DNA from: Ruminococcus sp.
GTDB lineage: Bacteria; Bacillota; Clostridia; Oscillospirales; Acutalibacteraceae
NCBI GenBank assembly: GCA_017410265.1
Contig: JAFQRC010000016.1
Coordinates: 1-39,150 of the forward strand
Direction of reading: 5' to 3'
DNA: 39,150 nt
Shown here piece after piece: positions 13,531-21,923 of the stretch. The number at the start of each line of letters is the position of its first letter. Positions within the stretch are counted from its first letter, which is position 1. The notes under the pieces were generated by a model. That model saw nothing but the letters and a program-made list of their open reading frames with translations, made no database searches and was not told the DNA's origin. A program made the position numbers and the translations under genes.

Positions 13531-15189
13531 TTAATCAAACAGAGCAGTTGAGCGCAACGCTTTCTCAGCTTTCAGCGATGGAACAGTAAACGACCAAACG
13601 CTGTTATCCTGAGCTTTGAGTTTTACTGCCTCATCACGCAGTAAAACAACAAGTCTTGAATACATAGATTCATCAGTATAGCTCACCTTTTCTATAGCAA
13701 TATCTGTACCGTTTCGCTCATCAAGAATATTAGCCAGCCTTACGAGATGTTCTATAGCAGGGTCGCCGAGTTCGTCGAGAGCTTCGATATCAACTGTCGA
13801 CAGCGAGCCTTCAAGATACCTGTTAACGTTATACTCAGCGATAAACTCTTCAACTCCTGATAGCGACAAACCAGCGAACATTAAAACCAAAATAGAGAGC
13901 GATAAAGCGATGAGTTTTATCTTTTTAACAAACTGTTTTACTATTATCAGTATGAATACAAGTGCTAAAACGAGCATAAACCAGCTTGAATAAACTCGCT
14001 TTGGAGTCAGTCCGTAGCAGTTAATATACATCACCATTTTAGCTACTGCTGTGCTGATAAGTACGAGTGTGAATACTGAAAAAACGACAGACAGTACTTT
14101 CAGTAATATAGACGGTTTATTTTCCTTTCGCTTTAAGAAAAGAGCTATCACAATCAGGATAATCAGATTTATCACCGACACGGTGCACAGCTGAAAAAAG
14201 CCCTCTCTGGCATACTGTGCGTAGCTGAATTCTTTTGGTAAAACTCCCGTAAAGCCCGATACATAGTACTTCCATTGGGATATAAAGAAAACTACATATA
14301 AAAACAAAACAGGAAGTGAGGCTGTAAGTAGAGTAATAGCAGGTGCAAAGCGCACAGAATTCATACTCTTTTTACACGACTCGGCTGTCAGGATATTCTC
14401 ACATTTTTTGTCAACTGATGAAATGTAAATGCTGTATGCATAAGCACCAAACGGCAAAGCTAAAAACAATTTGACAATATGCGACATCAAGTCAAAATTC
14501 TTAAAGTTAAACATCTTATCCATCAGGTTGCTGAAATCGCTGTCATACGAAAGTAACGACAAAACAATCAGCGTAGGCACGACAGCTATCAGAATACCAC
14601 ATAAGATTTTGACTATAAACCGTCCGCCTTTGTTTCCTTTTCCCGAGAACATCGACACAAACATATCAGAAAAAGAATAAAATGGCAAAACAAACAACGC
14701 TTTCACAAAATCAACCAATATGAAATCCGAAAAGCGAAAACGCTGATTTCCGGACAGTCCGTAAAGATAGTAGCAATAAGCCACCATAGCGTACATAAAA
14801 GCAAAGAAATGCATAAATGAACTTGAGGTGAGTATAAGACAGGTAGAAACAACTACTGCCGATACGCCAACGAGCACAGGCATAAATTGAGGCTTTTTAC
14901 CTTTTACTAAAAGCACTATTGTAGCACCGATATACATCAGTAAGACTACAATAAAAGCACCGAGAGGGTTGTCGTTTATCGGAACGGCAAGCCAGAAGAA
15001 ATAAGCCAATATAAAGCTCAGCCACGCAAATATATTTTCTCTTAGAGAATATTCGCGTTTTGGTTTTTCAGGTGCTTGTGGCATAAGATAAGGATTTTGC
15101 TGTGGTGCGGGCTGAGGATACGGTGTATCTGTCACAACAGGCGCTCCCACTACAGGTGGTCTGTATTCAGGTGGTGTGTAATTAGTCAT
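13531..15189 (-). CDS. DUF4173/DUF4153-type polytopic membrane protein
   Basis: 552 residues from the ATG at 15189 (GGAGGG upstream); a longer frame to 15225 overlaps the regulator gene and lacks a site. The first 60 residues are proline-rich and cytosolic (YTPPEYRPPVVGAPVV). About twelve hydrophobic helices follow, typical of DUF4173, and a soluble C-terminal tail of about 110 residues ends the protein. Function unknown; it is probably an envelope protein. It starts 4 bp after the XRE gene and forms an operon with it and the DUF2975 gene. Confidence 0.85.
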   Translation of the reverse strand: MTNYTPPEYRPPVVGAPVVTDTPYPQPAPQQNPYLMPQAPEKPKREYSLRENIFAWLSFILAYFFWLAVPINDNPLGAFIVVLLMYIGATIVLLVKGKKPQFMPVLVGVSAVVVSTCLILTSSSFMHFFAFMYAMVAYCYYLYGLSGNQRFRFSDFILVDFVKALFVLPFYSFSDMFVSMFSGKGNKGGRFIVKILCGILIAVVPTLIVLSLLSYDSDFSNLMDKMFNFKNFDLMSHIVKLFLALPFGAYAYSIYISSVDKKCENILTAESCKKSMNSVRFAPAITLLTASLPVLFLYVVFFISQWKYYVSGFTGVLPKEFSYAQYAREGFFQLCTVSVINLIILIVIALFLKRKENKPSILLKVLSVVFSVFTLVLISTAVAKMVMYINCYGLTPKRVYSSWFMLVLALVFILIIVKQFVKKIKLIALSLSILVLMFAGLSLSGVEEFIAEYNVNRYLEGSLSTVDIEALDELGDPAIEHLVRLANILDERNGTDIAIEKVSYTDESMYSRLVVLLRDEAVKLKAQDNSVWSFTVPSLKAEKALRSTALFD

Positions 15190-15193
15190 AATT

Positions 15194-15397
15194 TCAACCC
15201 TCCACAAATTCGATGATGTCCTCAACCTTACAATCCAGAGCTTTACAGATAGCGTCCAAGGTTGAAAAACGGATAGCCTTCGCTTTATTATTTTTCAAAA
15301 TCGAGAGATTAGCTAGCGTGATACCGACTTTTTCAGAAAGCTCATTTAGCGACATCTTACGCTTTGCCATCATTACATCAAGGTTAACTACAATCAT
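15194..15397 (-). CDS. Short XRE-family regulator (YozG-like)
   Basis: 67 residues, almost only a helix-turn-helix: KMSLNELSEKVGITLANLSI then LKNNKAKAIRFSTLDAICKA, ending with KVEDIIEFVE. This compact form (YozG type) typically accompanies DUF2975 membrane proteins. It lies between the DUF2975 and DUF4173 genes with gaps of 8 and 4 bp, so it is likely an autoregulator of the membrane-protein pair. Confidence 0.92.
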   Translation of the reverse strand: MIVVNLDVMMAKRKMSLNELSEKVGITLANLSILKNNKAKAIRFSTLDAICKALDCKVEDIIEFVEG

Positions 15398-15405
15398 ACT
15401 ATCAC

Positions 15406-15879
15406 CTACACAGTCAGGTCGTTTTCGCCTTTGATAACGGTAGCTTCTTCAATTACATTCTTAACTACTCTGAGGCACAGTCCTAAGAAAAGTGCCAGAA
15501 AAGCCATAATAAGCGCTAGCTGAAAATAGACTCCAAGCAGGGCAAAAGCGATACAAAGCAGGATACAACACCACGAAACACCTCTGATGAGTGTAACACT
15601 TTTTTCAGAGAACACCTCGCCCTTTCTGATTCTCAGCAACAATGCAATTGAGAGCACATCTGCAAGTGTTACAATCGCCAGAAGAACATAAGCTACTATG
15701 TGCACGAACACTCTTCCTCCTTGGGTTATGCTCCCTCTATCGCCGATATTGTCAGGAGTATCAATCAGCATATTTGTGACAGTCGGCATCAGAAAAGCAG
15801 CAGTAACACAGCCAACAAGAAAGAGGATAGCTATCGCCAAAGATAAATTATTCGAAAATTTAGTTGATACTTTAAACAT
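15406..15879 (-). CDS. DUF2975 membrane protein
   Basis: 157 residues from the ATG at 15879 (TTGGAGG 5 bp before); the upstream in-frame ATG at 15918 has no site and would lie near the promoter. Four transmembrane helices with the family pattern: NNLSLAIAILFLVGCV, a FVHIVAYVLLAIV helix, RKGEVFSEKSVTLIRGVSWC and a final ALIMAFLALFLGL helix. Function unknown. First gene of the three-gene unit. Confidence 0.9.
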   Translation of the reverse strand: MFKVSTKFSNNLSLAIAILFLVGCVTAAFLMPTVTNMLIDTPDNIGDRGSITQGGRVFVHIVAYVLLAIVTLADVLSIALLLRIRKGEVFSEKSVTLIRGVSWCCILLCIAFALLGVYFQLALIMAFLALFLGLCLRVVKNVIEEATVIKGENDLTV

Positions 15880-15909
15880 AATAACCTCCAAAAGGTAATT
15901 TCTATTTTT

Positions 15910-15938
15910 AAAATACACTACATATTTCCGTTTGTCAA
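15910..15938 (-). promoter_or_regulatory. Promoter of the DUF2975-XRE-DUF4173 operon
   Basis: Minus-strand consensus -35 TTGACA (15933-15938), 17-bp spacer, -10 TATTTT (15910-15915). Confidence 0.65.
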
Positions 15939-15974
15939 TAGCTTTTTATTGTTTTTCGATAAATTGCATACTAC

Positions 15975-16001
15975 AAAAAGCACCTGATAAAATCAGGTGC
16001 T
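15975..16001 (-). terminator. Terminator of the sdpRI-like operon
   Basis: AGCACCTGAT (15979-15988) pairs with ATCAGGTGCT (15992-16001) around AAA, with the T-run on the minus strand, 14 bp after the SdpI-like stop codon. Confidence 0.88.
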
Positions 16002-16015
16002 CCTTTGCTGTTAGG

Positions 16016-16669
16016 CTATTTACTTGCGTAGTATGAATAAACAGTATCGATAATTCCCTTAGCGAGTAGTAGTAAAACACTGATAAATAAGCTTGTTGAA
16101 CCATTCAGGACAAAGCTCAGTACTATCATAATACAACCCGTGATTATCCCTGAATATCCGGAAAAACGCTGGCTCTTCTTCCACGCTTCTTCGCTACTCA
16201 TACTCCATTTTGTGCGTAAACCAAGAAGAGAATTCATCTTTACCTTAGGCCCAACATTACCGATAATAATAACTACAAAACCCAATAAAAATGCCATTAA
16301 GCTAAAAAAATCAATTTGCACGGCCTCTAAATCCTGAAACCCCATAAAGCTTATATACAGTGTGTAATAAGTCATTATGTTGAACATAAAAAGAACTGCT
16401 ATTCCTATTGTTGTGCAAACTTTGAAGTTATTACTGCCGTGCTGCTCGTTTTTATCAAGACTCTTTGCAATAAGAAAAATCAGTATGCCAACTGCAATAA
16501 TAACTAAAGGCAGTATAAGCAGTTCGTATTTACTACCCCATCTGTCAACCTCGTTGTTAATTCCAAAGTGCACGGGCACCTCATCCGGCATAAAGAAAAA
16601 TGCAGTCAGAGTTACTAATAAAGGTAAGCGTGTCAACACTTTGTAAATCGTTTCCTTAGTCTTGGTCAT
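16016..16669 (-). CDS. SdpI-like (DUF1648/SdpI) membrane protein
   Basis: 217 residues from the ATG at 16669, which has AGAGGTG 7 bp upstream (an in-frame GTG at 16678 is less likely). Six or more hydrophobic helices. The DUF1648 signature MPDEVPVHFGINNEVDRWGS follows the first helix (about 27-46), and the SdpI part includes NSLLGLRTKWSMSSEEAWKK. SdpI of B. subtilis gives immunity to the SdpC toxin and sequesters the repressor SdpR at the membrane. The gene overlaps the repressor gene by 14 bp. No sdpABC toxin genes are present here. Confidence 0.9.
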   Translation of the reverse strand: MTKTKETIYKVLTRLPLLVTLTAFFFMPDEVPVHFGINNEVDRWGSKYELLILPLVIIAVGILIFLIAKSLDKNEQHGSNNFKVCTTIGIAVLFMFNIMTYYTLYISFMGFQDLEAVQIDFFSLMAFLLGFVVIIIGNVGPKVKMNSLLGLRTKWSMSSEEAWKKSQRFSGYSGIITGCIMIVLSFVLNGSTSLFISVLLLLAKGIIDTVYSYYASK

Positions 16670-16934
16670 TGTTTTCACCTCTTAGATTCATTATCCACAT
16701 CAAAGCTTCATCGAGCACAGTCAGATTGAGCTCATAGTAGATAAAATTCTTGTGTTTGGTTTCGTAAATAAGGTCAGCTTTTTTCAGCTTAGAAAGATGA
16801 TAAGACAACGCCTGTGGTGTCATATCAAGCTCTTTCGCTAAATCGCCAGAGCTAATTTTACCGTTTTTTAGAATCTCGAGCACCCTGCGACGGTTATTAT
16901 CCGAAAGTGCCGAAAGAATTTCTGAAACTGCCAT
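16656..16934 (-). CDS. ArsR-family (SdpR-like) autorepressor
   Basis: 92 residues from the ATG at 16934 (AGGTGAT upstream). Winged-helix ArsR fold: ILSALSDNNRRRVLEILKNG, then GDLAKELDMTPQALSYHLSK as recognition helix, and IYETKHKNFIYYELN as wing. No metal-binding Cys pairs, which matches SdpR rather than a metal sensor. Coupled to the SdpI-like gene. Two near-identical inverted repeats flank its promoter. Confidence 0.92.
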   Translation of the reverse strand: MAVSEILSALSDNNRRRVLEILKNGKISSGDLAKELDMTPQALSYHLSKLKKADLIYETKHKNFIYYELNLTVLDEALMWIMNLRGENNDQD

Positions 16935-16943
16935 AGTGATCAC

Positions 16944-16967
16944 CTATTTCAAATTTTCTTTAAATAG
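16944..16967. promoter_or_regulatory. Operator O1 of the sdpRI-like operon
   Basis: 24-bp imperfect inverted repeat with arms CTATTTCAA and TTTAAATAG. It begins right after the -10 and runs to the ribosome-binding site, so binding would block initiation. It matches O2 at 21 of 24 positions. Confidence 0.75.
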
Positions 16968-16996
16968 ATTATATATCGTGATACCCCAAAAGTCAA
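16968..16996 (-). promoter_or_regulatory. Promoter of the sdpRI-like operon
   Basis: Minus-strand -35 TTGACT (16991-16996), 17-bp spacer, -10 TATAAT (16968-16973). It fills exactly the space between operators O1 and O2. Confidence 0.82.
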
Positions 16997-16999
16997 TAG

Positions 17000-17023
17000 C
17001 TATTTCAAAATATTTTTAAATAG
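17000..17023. promoter_or_regulatory. Operator O2 of the sdpRI-like operon
   Basis: Second 24-bp copy with the same arms (CTATTTCAA, TTTAAATAG), upstream of the -35. Its centre is 56 bp from that of O1. Confidence 0.75.
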
Positions 17024-17033
17024 TTTCGCATAC

Positions 17034-17062
17034 AAAAAAGCACCCGACGGAATGTCAGGTGC
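17034..17062 (-). terminator. Terminator after the HD hydrolase gene
   Basis: GCACCCGAC (17040-17048) pairs with GTCAGGTGC (17054-17062) with one C-A mismatch, and a T6 run on the minus strand. It closely resembles the terminators at 15975 and 18328. Confidence 0.85.
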
Positions 17063-17071
17063 ATTGCTCTA

Positions 17072-17749
17072 TTATACTAAGCTTTCTTCTAATAGCTTCA
17101 TGCCTTTATTGTATGGCTCACTTACCTCTTTATACATATCGTTATAAAACGAGATTGCTGTTTTCTGTCTCTCTTTAGCTATCTCATTACCCCTATCGGT
17201 ATAAAATCGGTCATATACATTTTCTAGCTTATATCTGTACTCTTGAAAAAACGAAGGTATAACATCATTTTTGCCATCAGACACTTTTCCATTTGGCAAC
17301 AACGAATACAAGCCTTCGTTGACCTTGCCTTTATAAAGCAGTGTTCTAGCAATACCAATCGTTCCCGTAGCATCTAATTTATCGGCATCAAAGAGAATTT
17401 TTGCTTCAATTGATTGGGGCAGATTATTCTGTCTATACCGATGTGTTTGTATACAACTCTTGACTCTTTCAGCAAAAGCCCTACTAAAATCATTATCAAT
17501 CAAAAAACTGTATGCTTTTTCTCCACCAATCATAGCGTGACACAGTTTTGAATTTTCAAACTGCTCTTTTCTTCCAATATCGTGAAGCAAACAAGCACAT
17601 ATCAATACATCATAGTCAACATCTAGTTCTGTTTCAGCTATATCCAAAGCATTGTACAGCACGCGATAAATATGGTCTTTATCGTGTGCACTATCGCCCA
17701 TACAAGATAGCATATACTTTTCTAACAATTCAAAAGTTTTTCTATCCAC
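17072..17749 (-). CDS. HD-domain metal-dependent phosphohydrolase
   Basis: 225 residues. HD-domain ligands are visible: H22 in AHDKDH, H56-D57 in LLHDIGR, and the distal Asp in FDADKLDATG (D121-D126 region). The family includes hydrolases of nucleotides and other phosphate esters; the substrate is unknown. The start codon is GTG at 17749, with TTGAGG 8 bp before it. It begins 15 bp after the dCMP deaminase gene, which suggests shared transcription and perhaps a nucleotide-pool role. Confidence 0.9.
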   Translation of the reverse strand: MDRKTFELLEKYMLSCMGDSAHDKDHIYRVLYNALDIAETELDVDYDVLICACLLHDIGRKEQFENSKLCHAMIGGEKAYSFLIDNDFSRAFAERVKSCIQTHRYRQNNLPQSIEAKILFDADKLDATGTIGIARTLLYKGKVNEGLYSLLPNGKVSDGKNDVIPSFFQEYRYKLENVYDRFYTDRGNEIAKERQKTAISFYNDMYKEVSEPYNKGMKLLEESLV

Positions 17750-17764
17750 TGTATTACCTCAAAC

Positions 17765-18244
17765 TTATTTATCAAAATTCAATACTACTTTCTTTTTATC
17801 CGACTCGAACTTTCTGGTCACAACACCTGAGGAAGCTAACATCTTTTTTGACGCTACTGTTTCCACAGAGTCAGCGTACTTATCGTAAAGATATACAACC
17901 TCTTTTATTCCTGACTGTATAATTGCCTTAGCGCATTCGTTACATGGAAAAAGGTCAACGTAAAGCCTTGCTCCTTTTAGTGACTTACCATTTGCGTTCA
18001 GTATAGCATTAAGCTCAGCGTGAACAACATATTTATACTTTGTGTCTTCGCCCTGTCGTTCCCACGGGTATACGTCATCAGAACACCCAAACGGAAAACC
18101 GTTGTAACCTGTTGAAAGTATAATGTTATTATCGTCTACTATACATGCACCGACCTGAGTGTTGGGGTCTTTACTCCTTTTTCCTGCAAGCAAAGCAACC
18201 CCCATAAAATATTCGTCCCAAGATATATAGTCCTTTCTTTTCAT
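17765..18244 (-). CDS. Deoxycytidylate deaminase (dCMP deaminase)
   Basis: 159 residues from the ATG at 18244 (GAGGTG upstream). Zinc-dependent deaminase of the ComEB/DCTD type: VGACIVDDNN (31-40), STGYNGFPFGCSDD as substrate loop, HAE at 75-77 with the zinc His and catalytic Glu, and PCNEC at 100-104 with the two zinc Cys. It makes dUMP for thymidylate synthesis. First gene of the two-gene unit with the HD hydrolase. Confidence 0.95.
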   Translation of the reverse strand: MKRKDYISWDEYFMGVALLAGKRSKDPNTQVGACIVDDNNIILSTGYNGFPFGCSDDVYPWERQGEDTKYKYVVHAELNAILNANGKSLKGARLYVDLFPCNECAKAIIQSGIKEVVYLYDKYADSVETVASKKMLASSGVVTRKFESDKKKVVLNFDK

Positions 18245-18277
18245 AAGGCACCTCAAAACCAGAAAAAATACAAGCTA

Positions 18278-18306
18278 ATCTTATCACAATAAGAGAACAT
18301 TGTCTA
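18278..18306 (-). promoter_or_regulatory. Promoter of the dCMP deaminase/HD operon
   Basis: Minus-strand -35 TAGACA (18301-18306), 17-bp spacer, -10 TAAGAT (18278-18283). Confidence 0.6.
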
Positions 18307-18327
18307 CAAATTAAGTTTCATATATGC

Positions 18328-18355
18328 AAAAAAGCACCCGACAAAAGTCAGGTGC
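18328..18355 (-). terminator. Terminator of the S10-spc-alpha operon
   Basis: GCACCCGAC (18334-18342) pairs with GTCAGGTGC (18347-18355) around AAAA, with a T6 run on the minus strand, 28 bp after the rplQ stop. No other clear terminator was seen between rplQ and rpsJ. Confidence 0.88.
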
Positions 18356-18382
18356 TTTGCTTTTATTTTAAGCTAAATCTGA

Positions 18383-18724
18383 TTAGATAAGCTCGATGAT
18401 AGCCATTTCAGCAGCGTCGCCACGACGAGGACCGATCTTAGTGATGCGAGTGTAACCGCCGTTTCTGTCAGCATACTTTGGAGCAATCTCTTTGAAAAGC
18501 TTTGTAGCTACGTCTTCCTTAGTGATGAAAGCCATAACGTTACGCTTATTAGCGAGAGTCTCTGTCTTAGCTATAGTAATCATTTTCTCTGCCAAAGAAG
18601 AAACTTCCTTTGCACGAGTAACTGTAGTTTCGATTTTGCCGTTTTCAAGCAGGAATGTAACAAGCGCTCTGAGCATAGCCATTCTAGCGTCTGTTGCTCT
18701 GCCTAATTTTCTTGTACCTGGCAT
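18383..18724 (-). CDS. rplQ: 50S ribosomal protein L17
   Basis: 113 residues. L17 signature [20 protein letters not shown] at the start, ARVTK-like [15 protein letters not shown] in the middle and [20 protein letters not shown] at the end. It binds 23S rRNA near the exit-tunnel side of the large subunit. Last gene of the superoperon, 45 bp after rpoA. Confidence 0.98.
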   Translation of the reverse strand: MPGTRKLGRATDARMAMLRALVTFLLENGKIETTVTRAKEVSSLAEKMITIAKTETLANKRNVMAFITKEDVATKLFKEIAPKYADRNGGYTRITKIGPRRGDAAEMAIIELI

Positions 18725-18769
18725 TTTACTTCACTCCTTTACGATTTTGTAAGAGTTATATTTGTAAGA

Positions 18770-19723
18770 TTATTCGTCTTCCTTACGCAGACTGAAACCG
18801 AGTGTTGAAAGCTTGTAGATAACCTCTTCAAGTGACTTTCTACCAAGGTTTCTGACCTTCATCATATCCTCTTCAGATTTTGAGATGAGGTCTTCAACAG
18901 TGTTGATGCCTGCACGCTTTAAGCAGTTGAATGAACGAACTGAGAGATCGAGCTCTTCGATAGTCATCTCAAGTACCTTCTCCTTGCCCTTGTCGTCCTT
19001 TTCAACCATAATCTCTGTGTTGTAGCCTCTGTCTGAGAGGTCAACGAAGAGGTTTAAGTGTGATGTAAGAACCTTAGCAGCAAGAGAAACTGCTTCCTGA
19101 GCGTTGATAACGCCGTTTGTCCAGACTGAGAGTGTGAGCTTGTCATAGTCTGTAATCTGGCCTACACGGGTGTTATCTACAGTGTAGTTCACTTTAAGAA
19201 CAGGTGTGTAGATTGAGTCAACCGGTAAAACACCGATAACATCAGCTGCCATGAGAGCTTTGTTGCGCTCTGCAGGAATGTAGCCTCTGCCCTTGTCTAA
19301 AGTGATCTCCATATTTAATTTAGAATCTTCGCCTAAAGTTGCGATGTGGAGGTCAGGGTTAAGAATCTCAACCTCGCTGTCGCACTTGATGCTTTCTGCA
19401 GTAACCTCACATGGGCCCTCTGCAGAAATCTCAACAACCTTTGGTCCGTTGCTGTGGAGTTTAGCAACCAGGCTCTTCATATTGAGTACAATCTCAGTGA
19501 CATCTTCTTTAACGCCAGGGATTGTAGAAAACTCGTGAAGAACGCCGTCAATCTTGATAGATGTAACGGCTACACCTTCGAGAGAAGAAAGGAGCACTCT
19601 TCTTAAGCTGTTGCCTAATGTGTTACCAAAGCCTCTCTCAAGCGGCTCAACGACAAATCTGCCGTACTTACCGTCTGCTGATAACTCTTCAGTCTCGATT
19701 CTTGGTTTTTCTATCTCTATCAT
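18770..19723 (-). CDS. rpoA: RNA polymerase alpha subunit
   Basis: 317 residues, standard length. The N-terminal dimerisation domain carries [20 protein letters not shown], the linker is near 230-245, and the C-terminal domain has [20 protein letters not shown] and [19 protein letters not shown], the helix-hairpin-helix that contacts UP-element DNA and activators. It sits between rpsD and rplQ as in the alpha operon, with 75 bp before it, the widest gap in this part. Confidence 0.99.
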   Translation of the reverse strand: MIEIEKPRIETEELSADGKYGRFVVEPLERGFGNTLGNSLRRVLLSSLEGVAVTSIKIDGVLHEFSTIPGVKEDVTEIVLNMKSLVAKLHSNGPKVVEISAEGPCEVTAESIKCDSEVEILNPDLHIATLGEDSKLNMEITLDKGRGYIPAERNKALMAADVIGVLPVDSIYTPVLKVNYTVDNTRVGQITDYDKLTLSVWTNGVINAQEAVSLAAKVLTSHLNLFVDLSDRGYNTEIMVEKDDKGKEKVLEMTIEELDLSVRSFNCLKRAGINTVEDLISKSEEDMMKVRNLGRKSLEEVIYKLSTLGFSLRKEDE

Positions 19724-19798
19724 TAGTGAATTCCTCCTATATTCTTTAACAGTAAAATAACTGAAAGTCTTTGCTTGATCTTACGATCATCTGAAGGA

Positions 19799-20425
19799 TT
19801 ACTTAGAGTACAACTCAACGATGAGAGTTTCATCGACGTCGAGGTCGATTTCGTCACGCTGTGCAACAGCAACTACTTTGCCCTCAAATGCACCCTGTGC
19901 AGCTTCGAGATATTTTGGAACAGGTCTGGAAGCGTTAGCCTCCATAACTGCTTTGAACTTTTCGCTTGAACGGCTCTTGTCAGCAATAGCGATAACTTCG
20001 CCCGGCTTTGTTAAGTATGATGGGATATCAACTCTCTTGCCGTTTACTAAGAAGTGACCGTGTGTTACAAGCTGTCTAGCTTCTGCGTGTGAAGAAGCCC
20101 AACCGAGTCTGTAAACTACGTTATCAAGACGGCTCTCTAAGATAGCGAGTAAAGCCTCACCGGTCTTACCCTCTCTCTTTTCTGCTAAGCCGTAGTACTT
20201 TCTGAACTGGCTCTCGAGTACACCGTAGTAACGCTTTGTCATCTGCTTAGCTCTAAGCTGAAGACCGTACTCTGAGCTCTTCTTACGACCCTGACCGTGC
20301 TGACCAGGTGCGTAAGCTCTGCGTGCGATTGCGCACTTGTCTGAATAGCATCTCTCGCCTTTTAGAAAGAGCTTTTTGCCCTCTCTACGGCACTGTCTGC
20401 ATACAGCTCCTGTATATCTAGCCAT
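19799..20425 (-). CDS. rpsD: 30S ribosomal protein S4 (zinc-binding form)
   Basis: 208 residues. Four N-terminal Cys (C9, C12, C26, C31) make this the zinc-binding C+ type of S4. The S4 RNA-binding domain starts near residue 98 ([20 protein letters not shown]). It is a primary 16S-binding assembly protein and, in many bacteria, the translational regulator of the alpha operon; no separate leader hairpin was identified here. Confidence 0.98.
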   Translation of the reverse strand: MARYTGAVCRQCRREGKKLFLKGERCYSDKCAIARRAYAPGQHGQGRKKSSEYGLQLRAKQMTKRYYGVLESQFRKYYGLAEKREGKTGEALLAILESRLDNVVYRLGWASSHAEARQLVTHGHFLVNGKRVDIPSYLTKPGEVIAIADKSRSSEKFKAVMEANASRPVPKYLEAAQGAFEGKVVAVAQRDEIDLDVDETLIVELYSK

Positions 20426-20445
20426 GTGTTATACCTCCTGAATCT

Positions 20446-20844
20446 TTAGACACGTCTTCTCTTTGGAGGACGACATCCGTTGTGAGGAATTGGAGTAACG
20501 TCTTTGATCATTGTTACTTCAAGACCTGCTGTCTGTAATGCTCTGATAGCTGCCTCACGGCCCTGACCAGGACCCTTAACGAAAACTTCTACTGACTTGA
20601 GGCCGTGCTCCATAGCAGCCTTTGCTGCTGTTTCAGCTGCTGACTGAGCAGCGAATGGAGTAGACTTTCTTGAGCCTCTGAAGCCGAGTTCACCGGCACT
20701 TGCCCATGAAATCGCATTACCCTGTGTATCAGAAATAGTAACGATTGTGTTGTTAAATGTAGACTGAATATGTGCGCTGCCTTTTTCGATATTCTTTCTC
20801 TCACGGCGGCGACGGATAGTCTTCTTACCAGTTTTAACTGCCAT
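20446..20844 (-). CDS. rpsK: 30S ribosomal protein S11
   Basis: 132 residues. Motifs: [20 protein letters not shown], then [19 protein letters not shown] and the C-terminal [11 protein letters not shown]. It is part of the platform of the small subunit near the mRNA exit. 14 bp after rpsM, with its own AGGGAGGG-like site. Confidence 0.99.
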   Translation of the reverse strand: MAVKTGKKTIRRRRERKNIEKGSAHIQSTFNNTIVTISDTQGNAISWASAGELGFRGSRKSTPFAAQSAAETAAKAAMEHGLKSVEVFVKGPGQGREAAIRALQTAGLEVTMIKDVTPIPHNGCRPPKRRRV

Positions 20845-20858
20845 TCTTTAGCCCTCCC

Positions 20859-21227
20859 TTACTTCTTCTTGTTAGCCATTGTCTTACGTGGGCCTTTACG
20901 GGTACGAGCGTTTGTCTTAGAACGCTGGCCTCTTACAGGCAGATTCTTTCTGTGACGAAGTCCACGATAGCTGCCGATTTCGATGAGTCTCTTGATATCA
21001 AAAGCTACATCTCTTCTGAGGTCACCCTCAACGCGACAGTTATGGTCAATATATTCTCTTAATTTAGAAACATCTTCTTCTGTGAGATCTCTGACACGAG
21101 TGTCAGGATTTACACCTGTTGCAGCAATAATGTCTGTTGCAGTCTTTCTACCAATACCGTAGATATATGTGAGACCAATCTCAACTCTCTTATCTCTTGG
21201 TAAGTCAACACCTGCTATACGAGCCAT
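20859..21227 (-). CDS. rpsM: 30S ribosomal protein S13
   Basis: 122 residues. Starts [20 protein letters not shown], contains [13 protein letters not shown] and the basic C-terminal [20 protein letters not shown]. It sits at the head of the small subunit and forms intersubunit bridges. 71 bp after rpmJ; that gap holds a small CGGGA/TCCCG hairpin (about 21264-21276). Confidence 0.99.
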   Translation of the reverse strand: MARIAGVDLPRDKRVEIGLTYIYGIGRKTATDIIAATGVNPDTRVRDLTEEDVSKLREYIDHNCRVEGDLRRDVAFDIKRLIEIGSYRGLRHRKNLPVRGQRSKTNARTRKGPRKTMANKKK

Positions 21228-21298
21228 TTAATTGCACCTCCATTTAAAATTTAAATCATAATGCCGGGATAATCCCGAGTGTAAATAGTTTTGTGTTA

Positions 21299-21412
21299 TT
21301 AGCCCTGACGCTGTTTGTGCTTAGGGTTCTCGCAGATTACCATAATCTTACCTTTTCTCTTGATAACCTTGCACTTTTCACAAATTTTCTTTACTGAAGG
21401 TCTGACTTTCAT
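21299..21412 (-). CDS. rpmJ: 50S ribosomal protein L36 (zinc-binding form)
   Basis: 37 residues, standard length: [20 protein letters not shown], then [17 protein letters not shown]. The C11-C14-C27-H32 zinc ribbon is complete. It is easily missed because of its size. It lies between infA and rpsM, the conserved location in Firmicutes. Confidence 0.97.
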   Translation of the reverse strand: MKVRPSVKKICEKCKVIKRKGKIMVICENPKHKQRQG

Positions 21413-21454
21413 TATTTAATCATTCCTTTCCCTTAGTATAAAAATAATAATTTC

Positions 21455-21673
21455 TTACTTGGATCTCCAAGTGATTCTGCCTCTTGTCAAATCATACGGA
21501 GACATCTCAACGGTTACCTTGTCACCAGGCAGAATACGAATGAAGTTCATTCTGAGTTTGCCTGAGATAACAGCAAGGATTTTGTGTCCGTTAGGAAGCT
21601 CAACATTGAACTGAGCGTTAGGCAACGCTTCTGTTACTGTACCCTCAATTTCGATAACGTCTTGTTTAGACAT
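21455..21673 (-). CDS. infA: Translation initiation factor IF-1
   Basis: 72 residues, the canonical length. OB-fold with [20 protein letters not shown], then [20 protein letters not shown] and [18 protein letters not shown]. It occupies the 30S A site during initiation. Its ATG overlaps the end of the KOW-protein gene by 8 bp, implying translational coupling. Confidence 0.99.
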   Translation of the reverse strand: MSKQDVIEIEGTVTEALPNAQFNVELPNGHKILAVISGKLRMNFIRILPGDKVTVEMSPYDLTRGRITWRSK

Positions 21674-21914
21674 CGTTTCCCTCCAAATAACTTTTCAAAA
21701 AACTTTTAATCTGACGGTTAGTTGTGATATCTTTAGCGACTGTTTTCGTCGCTTCAAGATGAATGATATTTTTTTGCTTTGGAGAAAGCACCTTGCGGCG
21801 TTTTCCGTCACAAATGAGCACTCTCCTATTTTCTAAAATATCGGTGACTACAAAGTAGCCGCCTTTGTCCCGACCCGCTTTTGCTCTGACTACAGAGCCT
21901 AGAACTATATCCAT
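21666..21914 (-). CDS. KOW-domain RNA-binding protein (L14e/L6e-like)
   Basis: 82 residues from the ATG at 21914 (AGAGG 6 bp upstream); an in-frame GTG two codons earlier overlaps that site. The first half is a KOW motif ([20 protein letters not shown]), followed by a short basic linker ([13 protein letters not shown]) and a helical tail. Proteins of this kind, found between map and infA in Clostridia, are often labelled L14e-like, but there is no established bacterial role. The position suggests an RNA- or ribosome-associated function. Confidence 0.88.
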   Translation of the reverse strand: MDIVLGSVVRAKAGRDKGGYFVVTDILENRRVLICDGKRRKVLSPKQKNIIHLEATKTVAKDITTNRQIKSFLKSYLEGNDV

Positions 21915-21923
21915 AGGCACCTC

